A DNA stretch of 64,000 nt from Dipteris shenzhenensis (lineage: Eukaryota > Polypodiophyta > Polypodiopsida > Gleicheniales): NCBI GenBank assembly GCA_047967505.1, contig CM106540.1, one strand, 5' to 3'. Under the pieces are notes generated by a model, which saw only the letters and a list, made by a program, of their open reading frames with translations, was not told the origin of the DNA and searched no databases. A program made the translations under genes and the position numbers. Positions 54,478 through 64,000 of this stretch are shown here, one piece after another. Within the stretch, counting starts at the first letter, position 1. Each line of letters opens with the position of its first letter.

Positions 54478-57235
54478 CCCTCTCTCTCCTTCCGCTCCCC
54501 TCCCCCCCTCCCTCCCCCCCTCGACCCTGCCCTCCCCTCCCCTCCCCTCCCTCCGCCGCCAGAACCCCTCCCCCCCTTTGCCCCCCCCCTCGACCCCTCC
54601 CCCCCCTCCCCTCCCCTCCCGCTCCCCCCCTCGACCCCGCCCCCCCTCCACCCTTCCCCCCTGGATAGGGCTGGCGGCCGCCAGCCCCTTGCCCCTCCCC
54701 CCTTCCCTCCCCCCGCCAGCCCCCCGTTCCCCTCCCACTCCCTTCCCCCTCCACCCCCCCATCCCCCCTTCTCCCCACCTCCCTTCCCCCCCCTTACCCC
54801 TTCCCTCGGGCTAGCGGCCGTGGCCGCCAGCCCCCCAGCCCCCCCTCTCAGCCCTTCCCCCCCCTCTTCCCCACCCCCCCTTACCCCCCCCTCCATGTGC
54901 TGGCCGCCGCAGCCGCCAGCCCTCCCCCCCCTTCCCCACCCCCCCTTCCCCCGGGATGGTGGCTGTGGCTGCCAGCCCCTCCCACCCCCTTCCCCCTCCC
55001 CCCCTTCACCCCCTCCTCCCCCTTCCCCACCCCCCTTCCCCCGGGATGGCGGCCGCAGCCGCCAGCCCCTCCCACCCCCTTCCCCCTCCCCCCCCCTTCA
55101 TCCCCGCCCCCCCCTTCCCCCCCCTCTCCCCCCCCTCCCCCCCCTTCAGCCCGCCCCCCCAGCCCCCCCCCTCTCAGCCCTTCCCCCCCCTCTTCCCCAC
55201 CCCCCCTTTCCCCCCTCCACGCGCTGGCCGCCGCGGCCGCTAGCCCTCCCCCCCCTTCCCCACCCCCCTCCCCCCCCCCTTCCCCCGGGCTGATGGCCGC
55301 CAGCCCCTCCCACCCCCTTCCCCCTGCCCCCCCTTCACCCCCGCCGCCCCCTTCCCCCCCCCCTTCCCTCGGGCTGGCGGTCGCGGCTGCCAGCCCTCCC
55401 CCACCCTCTTCCCAACCCCCTCTTCCCCAACCCCCCTTCCCCCCCCTTCCCCCGGGCTGGTAGCTGCGGCCGCTAGCCCCTCCCACCCCCTTCCCAACCC
55501 CCCCTTCAGCCCCGCCCCCCTTTCCCTCCTCCACGGGCTGGCGGCCGTGACCGCCAGCCCTTTCCCCCCCCTCGCACCCCCTTCCCCCTCCCGCCCCTTC
55601 ACCCTTGCCCCCGCCCCCCTCGCACCCCCTTCCCCCTCCCTCGCACCCCCTTCCACCCCCCTAGCACCCCCTTCCCCCTCCCACCCCTTCACCCTCGCCC
55701 CCCCCTCCATGGGTTGGCGGCCGCAGCTACTAGCCCTTCCCCCCCTCTCGCACCCCCTCGCACCCCCCCACTCACACCCCCCCTTCCCCCCCTTCCCCCG
55801 GGCTGGCGGCTGTGACCGCCAGCCCCCCTCCCCTCTCAGCCCTTCCCCCCCCTCTTCCCCACCCCCCCTCCCCCCCTTCCCCCGGGCTGGCGGCCGCGAC
55901 CGCCAACCCCTCCCACCCCCTTCCCCCTCCCCTCCCTTCACCCCCGCCCCCCCTTCCCCGCCCTCTCTCCCCCCCTCCCCCCTTCCCTCGGGCTGGCGGC
56001 CGTGGCCGCCAGCCCCCCAGCCCCCCCTTCCCCACCCTCCCTTTCCCCCCCTCTTCCCCACCCCCCCTTCCCCCCCCCTTCCCTCGAGCTGGTGGCCGCG
56101 ACCGCCAGCCCCTCCCACCCCCTTCCCCCTCTTCACCCCTGCCCCCCCCTTTCCAACTCCACCGGCTGGCGACCGCGGCCGCCAGCCCTTCCCCCCCTCT
56201 TCCCCACCCCCCCTTTCCCCTCCCCCCTTCCCTCGGGCTGGGGGCGCAGCCCCCCCGCCCCCCTTCGCCCCCTTCTGCCCCCCTTCCCCCTTCCCCCCTG
56301 CCAGCCCCCCCATCCCCCCCTTCAAGGGGGGCGCCAACCCCCCCTCCCCCCTTCCCCCCCCGCCAATCCCCCCCCCCTCCCCCCTCCCCCCTTCCCCCCC
56401 CTCCCCCCTTCCCCCCCTGCCCCCCTTCCCCCCCTCCAGGGGAGGCTGTCCCCCTCCCCCTCTTCCCCACCCCCCTCCCCCCCCCCTTCCCCCGGGCTGG
56501 CGGCCGCGACCGCCAGCCCCTCCCACCCCCTTTCCCCTCCCCCCCCTTCACCCCCGCCCCCCCCTTCCCCACCCCCTCTCCCCCCCCTCCCCCCTTCCCC
56601 CGGGCTGGCGGCTGCGGCCGCTAGCCCCCTAGCCCCCCCCCCTCTCAGCCCTCCCTCCCCCCCCCCTCTTCCCCACCCCCCCTTTCCCCCCCTCTTCCCC
56701 ACCCCCCCTTCCCCCCCCCTTTCCTCGGGTTGGTGGCCGCGGCCGCCAGCCCCTCCCACCCCCTTCCCCCTCTTCACCCCCGCCCCCCCTTCCCCACTCC
56801 ACGGGGCCGCCAGCCCTCTCCCCCCCTCGCACCCCCTTCCCCCTCCCGCCCCTTCACCCCCGCCCCCCCCTCCACGGGGCCGCCAGCCCTTCCCCCCCCT
56901 CTTCCCCACCCCCCCTTTCCCCTCTCCCCTTCCCTCAAGTTGGGGGCGCAGCCCCCCCCACCCCCCTTCGCCCCCTGCCGCCCCGCTTCCCCCTTCCCCC
57001 CCTGCCAGCCCCCCCATCCCCCCCTTCTAGGGGGGCGCCAACCCCCCCTTCCCCCCCCGCCAGTCCCCCCCCCCCCCTCCCCCCCTTCTGCCAGCCCCCC
57101 CCCTCCCCCCTTCCCCCCCCGCCCCCCTTCCCTCCTCCTTTCCCCCCTCTACTCCGCGCTCGCCTCTCCCTCCCTTCCTCCTCCCTTCCCTTCAGCCCCT
57201 CCATCCTCTTCTTCTCCTCCCCTCAACCTTTCTCT
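54251..57235. repeat. 3-kb C-rich homopyrimidine array with about 20 GC-rich palindromes
   Basis: A CT-rich left part (54251-54500) passes into CCCCTTCCCCC sequence. Between 54660 and 56900, about 20 interruptions of 20-26 bp are variants of GGCTGGCGGCCGCGGCCG, forming near-perfect palindromes ending in CCAGCC, spaced roughly 60-110 bp. The minus strand is G-rich throughout. Proline-rich and glycine-rich open frames here (up to about 430 codons) are artefacts. Confidence 0.95.
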
Positions 57236-57379
57236 CTCTAGTTCCTCTCTCTTCAAAATTTTTAAAAAAAATCTAGATAAAGAATTAATCAAAAAAAATT
57301 TTAAGTACCTGGAAAAAGTTTGTAAGTTTGCTCTTTCTTGCTTTCTTGCTCTTCCTTCCTTGCTTTCTTAATCATCCTC

Positions 57380-57560
57380 GCTTTCTTGCTTCAATGAATG
57401 AAATGAGGGGAGAATGAATGAAGAAGGAAGACTATATATAAGAAAATTTAGGTTTTCCTCCTCCTCTCCTATTGGCTTTCCATTCCTACCCTCTCTCCTA
57501 TTGGCTTTTCATTTATCCCCTCTCCCATTGGCTCCCATTACTCCCCCTCTCCCATTGGAC
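57380..57560 (-). promoter_or_regulatory. candidate minus-strand promoter: four CCAAT boxes, TATATATA, CT-rich leader
   Basis: Read leftward, CCAAT occurs at 57558-57554, 57531-57527, 57504-57500 and 57475-57471 (27-29 bp apart). Then come TATATATA at 57440-57433 and a CT-rich leader (AGTCTTCCTTCTTCATTC). Regular CCAAT spacing before a TATA box is a strong promoter signature. Its transcript would enter the G-rich strand of the homopyrimidine array; no open frame is seen downstream. Confidence 0.5.
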
Positions 57561-58249
57561 CCCCATCCCTCATCCCAATCTTCCATTAGCCCTCCCCCCA
57601 TCCATCCATTTCTTCTTCCTCCCCATTGCCACCACTCCCATCCCACATTTCCACCACGTCCCATACTCCTCCCATTTCCCAAAATCCCATATTTCCCCAT
57701 CTCACCCTCCTCTTTCCCCTATTAACTCCCTCACTCATTTCACTCCCTTATTATCCTACTCCCCTATTACCTTCCCCTCTCCCATTCCATTCTTCCCTCC
57801 CCACTCTCACTTCCACTTCCCATTACTCACTTGCCATTTGAAAACTATTAATATATTATTATACTATTTTTTATACTTATTATCATACACCCCTATTACT
57901 TCCCTCTCCCATTCCACTCCTCCCTCCTCACTCCCACTTCCACTTCCCATTACTCACTTGCTATACACATTTGCAAACTATTAATATATTATTATATGAT
58001 TTTTTATACTATTTGCAAACTTACATGTGGGCAAAATCACAGGTGTCAAAGGGATCCTATTGTGGTCATACAACAAGTGTGCTTTTATTCAAGGGCATAT
58101 TTATCCTCATCAACAAGCTTATTTACTCAAGGTATGAAGTGCATAATTTGTGCACTAGGTGTTTACTTTGTTGTATCAAAATTGTTTGCCACACACACAC
58201 ACATATACACATACCGAGAATTTTCTAATATTATCGCATCTACATTTCT
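57561..58249. repeat. pyrimidine-rich and AT-rich spacer with a duplicated block
   Basis: A block with CTCACTTGCCATTTGAAAACT and ATTAATATATTATTAT (about 57780-57870) recurs at about 57905-58015. A short (AC)n lies at 58190-58205. No gene seen. Confidence 0.6.
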
Positions 58250-61200
58250 CCGATGGGCACAAAACTTTGTACACGCCTCAACCTAGGTCGTATTGACTTG
58301 CATACAAAGTGGTGCACCCATCCCATAAATACTTGTTCGGATAACACACCTCCAAAAGTATTTTATGATGATTGTGCATAACACTAGGAACAAAATGGTG
58401 TATCATGTGAGATCGACTATGCAAAGCATATCCAATGGACACAAGACACCTCCAAACGTATTTTATGATGATTGTGCATAACACTAGGAACAAAATGGTG
58501 TATCATGTGAGATCGACTATGCAAAGCATATCTAATGGACACAAGACTTTGCACATTCCTCAACCTAGGCAGTATTGACTTGTGTGCAAAGTGGCATCCC
58601 CATCCGATAAGTACTTGTTTGAAAAATACACCTACAATCGTGTTTTTTTACGGTTGTACATGACACCAAGGCCAAAAACGGTATTTAATACTCAATCTAC
58701 CATGTAAAGCATATCCGATGGGCACAATACTTTGCACGTGCCTCAAAAGCGGCGGTATGGTATTCCATGCAAAGTGGAACACCCATTCAATAAGTACTTT
58801 TTAGAATATCACACCTAGGACCATGTTTTTTATTGGTTGTTGTCCATGACACTAAGGCAAAAACGCTGATTTATGCTTAATCGATAATGCAATGCATATG
58901 CGATCATCACACTACTTTGCACACATCTCAACCTAGGTATTATTGACTTACATGAAAAGTGGTGTGTCCATCCCATAAGTACTTAGTCGAATAACACATC
59001 TAGGACCGCATTTTTTGACAGTTGTGCATGACACGAAGGCCAAAACAGTGTTTAATGCTTGTTCAACAATGCAAAGCATATCCGATGGGCACAATACTTT
59101 GCACACACCTTCAACTAGGTGGAATTCACTTACATGCAAAGTGGCACACCCATCCCATAAGTGCTTGATCGGATAACATACCTAGCAGCGTGTTTTTTTA
59201 CGGATGTGCATGACACTAGAGCAAAAATAGTATTTAATGCTTGATCGACCATGCAAAGGATATGCGATGGGCACAAAACTTTTCGTACCCCTCAACCTAG
59301 GTGGTATTGAAATGTTCTCAAAGAGGCACACCCATCCGATGAGTACTTGGTCAGATAACACACCTAAGGGCGTGTTTTTTTGCGGATGTCCATATCACTA
59401 GGGAAAAAATGGTGTACAATGCGTGATCGACCATGCAAAGCATATCCAATGGTGACAATACTTTGCACGCACCTCAACGTAGTTGAAAAAAACTTGCGTG
59501 CAAAGTGGAGCCCCCATCCGCCGATAAGTACTTATTTGAATAACACGCCTACGGTCATGTTTTTATATGGTTGTGCATGACACAAAGGCAAAAACGGTGT
59601 TTTATGCTTGATCGACAATGCAAAGCATATCCGATGGGCACAATACTTTACACACACCCTTCAACTAGGTGGAATTGGCTTACATGCAAAGTGGCATTCC
59701 CATCGCATAAGTACTTGATCGAATAACACACCTAGCAGTGTGTTTTTTTACAGATGTGCATGACACTAAGGCAAAAATGGTATTTAATGCTCGATCGACC
59801 ATGCAAAGCATATCCGATGGGCACAATACTTTTCCTATACCTTAACCTAGGTGGTATTGAAATGTTCTCAAAGAGGCACACCCATCCGATAAGTACTTGG
59901 TCAGAAAACATACCTAAGGGCATGTTTTTTTGCGGATGTGCATATCACTACGGGAAAAACGTTGTATAATGCGTAATCGACCATGTAGAGTATATCCGAT
60001 GGTGAAAATACTTTGTACGCATCTCAACATAGTTGAAACGGACTTGCGTGCAAATTGGAGCCCCCATCCGATAAGTACTTGTTTGATTAACACACTTAGG
60101 ACCATGTTTTTTCATGGTTGTGCATGACACTAAGGCAAAAACGGTGTTTTATGCTTGATCGACAATGCAAAGCGTATCCGATGGGCACAATACTCTGCAC
60201 ACACCTTAAAATAGGTGGAATTGACTTACATGCAAAGTGGCACACCCATCCCATAAGTGCTTGATTAGATAACATACCTAGCAGCGTGTTTTTTTTACGG
60301 ATGTGCATGACACTAGAGCAAAAATAGTATTTAATGCTCGATCGACCATGTAAAGGATATCCGATGGGCACAAAGCTTTTCCTACACTGCAACATAGGTG
60401 GTATTGAAATGTTCTCAAAGAGGCACACCCATCCGATAAGTACTTGGTCAGATAACACACCTAAGGGCATGTTTTTTTGCAGATGTGCATATCACTAGGG
60501 AAAAAATGGTGTATAATGCATGATCGACCATGCAAATCATATCCGATGGTGACAATACTTTGAGCGCACCTCAACGTAGTTGAAACAGACTTGCATGCAA
60601 AGTGGAGCCCCCATCTGATAATTTTAATTAACACACTTAGGACCGTGTTTTTTCATGGTTGTGCATGACACTAAGGCAAAAACGGTGTTTTATGCTTGAT
60701 CGACAATGCAAAGCATATCCATGGGCACAATACTTTGCACACACCTCCAATTATATGGAATTGACTTACATGCAAAGTGGCACTCCCATCCCATAAGTGC
60801 TTGATCGGATAACATACCTAGCAGCATGTTTTTTTACGGATGTGCATGACACTAGAGCAAAAATAGTATTTATCGGTCAATCGATCATGCAAAGAATATC
60901 CGATGGGCACAAAACTTTTTGTATGCCTCAACCTAGGTGGTATTGGAATGTTCTCCAACAGTCACACCCATCCGATAAGTACTTGGTCAGATAACACACC
61001 TAAGGGCGTGTTTTTTTGTGGATGTGCATATCACTGGGGAAAAAATGGTGTATAATGCGTGATCGACCATGCAAAGCATAGCCCATGGTGACAATACCTT
61101 GCACGCACCTCAATGTAGTTAAAACGGACTTGCATGCAAAGTGTAGCCCCCATCCAATAAGTACTTATTTGAATAACACACCTAGGACCGTGTTTTTTCA

Positions 61201-63290
61201 TGGTTATGCATGACACTAAGGCAAAAACGGTGTTTTATGCTTGATGGACAATGCAAAGCATATCCGATGGGCACAATAGTTTGCACACACTGTCAACTAG
61301 GTGGAATCGACTTACATGCAAAGTGGCACCCCCATCCCATAAGTGCTTGATCGGATAATATACCTAGCAGCATGTTTTTTTACAGATGTGCATGACACTA
61401 GAGCAAAAATACTATTTAATGCTCGATCGACAATGCAAAGCATATCCGATGGGCACAATACTTTGCACACACCTTCAACTTGGTGGAATTGACTTACATG
61501 CAAAGTGGCATTCCCATCGCATAAGTACTTGATTGGATAACACACCTAACAGCGTGTTTTTTTGCGGATGTGCATGACACTAAGGCAAAAATGGTATTTA
61601 ATGCTCGATCGACCATGTAAAGCATATCCGATGGGCACAATACTTTTCCTACACCTTAACCTAGGTGGTATTGAAATGTTCTCAAATAGGCACACCCATT
61701 CGATAAGTGCTTGGTCAGATAACATACCTAAGGGCATGTTTTTTTGCGGATGTGCATCACTACGGGAAAAACATTGTATAATGCGTAATCGACCATGCAG
61801 AGCATATCCGATGGTGATAATACTTTGCATGCATCTCAACGTAGTTGAAACGGACTTGTGTGCAAAGTGGAGCCCCCATCCGATAAGTACTTGTTTGATT
61901 AACACACTTAGGACCGTATTTTTTCATGGTTGTGCATGACATTAAGGCAAAAACGATGTTTTATGCTTGATCAACAATGCAAAGCATATCCAATGGGCAC
62001 AATACTTTGCGCACACCTTCAACTATGTGGAATCGACTTACATGCAAAGTGGCACGCCCATCCCATAATCGCTTGATCGGATAACATTCCTAGCAGCGTG
62101 TTTTTTTTACGGATGTGCGTGACACTAGATCAAAAATAGTATATTTAATGCTCGATCGACCATGCAAAGGATATCCGATCGGCACAATACTTTTTGTACG
62201 CCTCAACCTAGGTGGTATTGAAATGTTCTCAAAGAGGCACACCCATCCGATAAGTACTTAGTCAGATAACACACCTAAGGGCATGTTTTTTTGCAGATGT
62301 GCATACCACTAGGGAAAAAGTGGTGTATAATGCGTGATCGACCATGTATCCGATGGTGACAATACTTTGCATGCACCTCAACATAGTTGAAATGGACTTG
62401 CGTGCAAAGTGGAGCCCCCATCCGCCGATAAGTACTTGTTTGAATAACACACCTACGGCTGTGTTTTTATATGGTTGTGCATGACACAAAGGCAAAAATG
62501 GTGTTTTATGCTTGATCGATAATGCAAAGCATATCTGATGGGCACAATACCTTGTACACACCTTCAACTAGGTGGAATTGACTTACATGCAAAGTGGCAT
62601 TCCCATTGCATAAGTACTTGATCGGATAACACACCTAGTAGCGTGCTTTTTTACGGATGTGCATGACACTAAGGAAAAAATGGTATTTAATGCTCGATCG
62701 ACCATGCAAAGCATATCCGATGGGCACAATACTTTTCCTACACCTTAGCCTAGGTGGTATTGAAATGTTCTTAAAGAGGCACACCCATCCGATAAGTACT
62801 TGGTTAGATAGCATACCTAAGGGCGTGTTTTTTTGCAGATGTGCATATCACTACGGGAAGAACGTTGTATAATGCGTAATAGACCATGCAAAGCATATCC
62901 GATGGTGACAATACTTTGAAAACATCTCAACCTAGTTGAAACGGACTTGCGTGAAAAGTAGAGCCCCCATCCACTAAGTACTTGTTTGATTAACACACTT
63001 AGGACCGTGTTTTTTCATGGTTGTGCATGACACTAAGGCAAAAACGGTGTTTTATGCTTGATCAACAATGCAAAGCATATCCGATGGGTACAATACTTTG
63101 CACACACCTTCAACTAGGTGGAATTGACTTACATGCAAAGTGGCACACCCATCGCATAAGTGCTTGATTGGATAACATACCTAGTAGGCTCGTGTTTTTT
63201 TACAGATGTGCTTGACACTAGAGCAAAAATAGTATTTAATGCTCGATCGACCATGCAAAGGATTACTTGGCATGTCCATCTGATGAGTAC
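58250..63290 (+). repeat. satellite array, about 28 monomers near 182 bp, with a three-monomer higher-order unit
   Basis: Each monomer has an anchor like CATGCAAAGCATATCCGATG, then CACAATACTTTGCAC, ATGCAAAGTGGCACACCCAT, GATAAGTACTTG and a GTGTTTTTTT block. Three monomer types alternate: TGCGGATGTGCATATCAC, CATGGTTGTGCATGACAC, and ACGGATGTGCATGACAC with ACTAGAGCAA. The first type recurs at 59371, 59921, 60468, 61007, 61735, 62282 and 62824, giving spacings of 550, 547, 539, 728, 547 and 542, i.e. three monomers, once four. The left edge (58250-59300) is irregular. Frames on either strand are artefacts. Confidence 0.95.
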
Positions 63291-63402
63291 TTGATCGGAT
63301 AACTTCTTCCACCAATAAATTAAGCACTAATTAAAAATTATTATAAATGAGTAGATTATTAAAAAGAGACTAATATTTATGTAATTGTTGCTACTACAGC
63401 TT

Positions 63403-64000
63403 GCTTGCGAAGGACTCTCACAAAGGAGATGGCTATAGATTTTGTTCCAGGGATGGATGTGATTTTATGTAGCAAAAGAGAAGTAGTTGCATTTGCTACA
63501 ATCCATGATAGTGATCCCAATTCAGTTTGCCACTTTTGAAAACTTGGCGAAGATAAGGTGGCAGTTACTGTATCAAAGATTCTTAGCGCACATGTTGAGC
63601 TAAAGTATAAATGTGGAGATATGGAAACACTTCGAGATGTTATGCCCTACAATACATCCAACAAATCATTTATAGCATGGGACAAAGATGAGACTTATGC
63701 AACAGACATTATCAAGAATACAAAGTGCACCACCTTGGATTTTACTATAGGGGACATTTTACAAATGAGATCATTTGCAAATAAGACTGTAGCTGAAGGT
63801 GAAGTATTGGGATTTGAACAAGTGGAGCAATGGTCATTTGCATAGATGAGGATTCTAAAAGTCATTGATGATGGTATGGTTGATAACATAACATCCTTAT
63901 GTGATCCCTACTATGAGGTAGGCAAGAATATGAGATGGAGCATGCAATTTTTAAACATGAGAAAGAGGCACATGGTTTTCAATGATAAAGACAAGGTATA
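63403..64000 (+). pseudogene. 5' part of an unrecognised gene right of the satellite
   Basis: CTACTACAG (ending 63401) resembles a 3' splice site. An in-frame ATG at 63429 starts MAIDFVPGMDVILCSKREVV. The frame continues past a TGA after VCHF to EDKVAVTVSKILSAHVELKY and NKSFIAWDKDETYATDIIKN. Then comes QVEQWSFA, a TAG (63843), and MRILKVIDDGMVDNITSLCD to the window edge. The 'valine-rich strand then FIAWD' layout recalls C-terminal segments of proteins in plant CACTA/Ulp1-bearing elements, but that is a weak resemblance. I do not assign a function. Confidence 0.45.

Noticed and set aside
54235-57371. Very long proline-rich and glycine-rich open frames (up to about 430 codons)
   Set aside because: They arise because C/T-only DNA cannot form stops on either strand; no codon structure, no domain, and several frames are open at once.
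58250-63290. CRISPR-like or gene-family interpretation of the repeated block
   Set aside because: Head-to-tail monomers of about 182 bp without unique spacers; this is a satellite, and the open frames in it repeat with the monomer.

Overview
The window looks like repeat-rich nuclear DNA of a land plant with a large genome. Several LTR retrotransposons carry the plant-type primer-binding site TGGTATCAGAGC (initiator Met tRNA). There are Ty1/Copia, Ty3/Gypsy, CACTA and LINE-like sequences, spliceosomal GT-AG introns, a plant-type GH105 gene fragment and a long satellite array. The species cannot be told from the sequence. I see no rRNA or tRNA gene, no CRISPR array and no clearly intact host gene; almost every coding stretch has stops or frameshifts.

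Layout. 1-5.5 kb: gypsy gag debris, pieces of Copia-like LTRs and a LINE 3' remnant. 6.75-12.29 kb: Copia A, complete, with two LTRs and a matching 5-bp target duplication, sitting in an older element. 13-24 kb: AT-rich degenerate sequence with unassigned coding-like stretches, microsatellites, short tandem repeats, an LTR pair in inverted orientation and a broken GH105 fragment. 24.3-33.2 kb: nested retroelements, Copia D (+) hit by Copia C (-), C hit by Copia B (-), and B split by a 1.2-kb insert of minisatellites. 33.2-38.2 kb: two tandem CACTA transposase remnants with subterminal repeats, then a separate CACTA terminus. 38.3-39.7 kb: a gypsy remnant (-) in which gag is joined directly to integrase. 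39.7-41.9 kb: the 5' part of Copia E (+), fused to a two-exon gene fragment (-). 43.1-50.2 kb: a large multi-exon minus-strand gene ending in three tandem Ulp1/C48-like cysteine-protease modules. 51.4-57.2 kb: two very long polypyrimidine tracts (CT-rich, then C-rich) studded with GC palindromes, each bordered by a similar minus-strand TATATATA leader. 58.25-63.29 kb: a satellite array with a monomer near 182 bp and a three-monomer higher-order repeat. 63.4-64 kb: the beginning of another unassigned gene.

The most unusual items are the tri-modular Ulp1-like gene, whose exon/intron plan repeats in each module and whose expected catalytic Asp reads Asn in all three; the palindrome-studded homopyrimidine tracts; and the higher-order satellite. 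A window-wide pattern is that many in-frame stops lie where Gln (CAG/CAA) or Arg (CGA) is expected. This fits C-to-T decay at methylated sites but deserves a test against other explanations.
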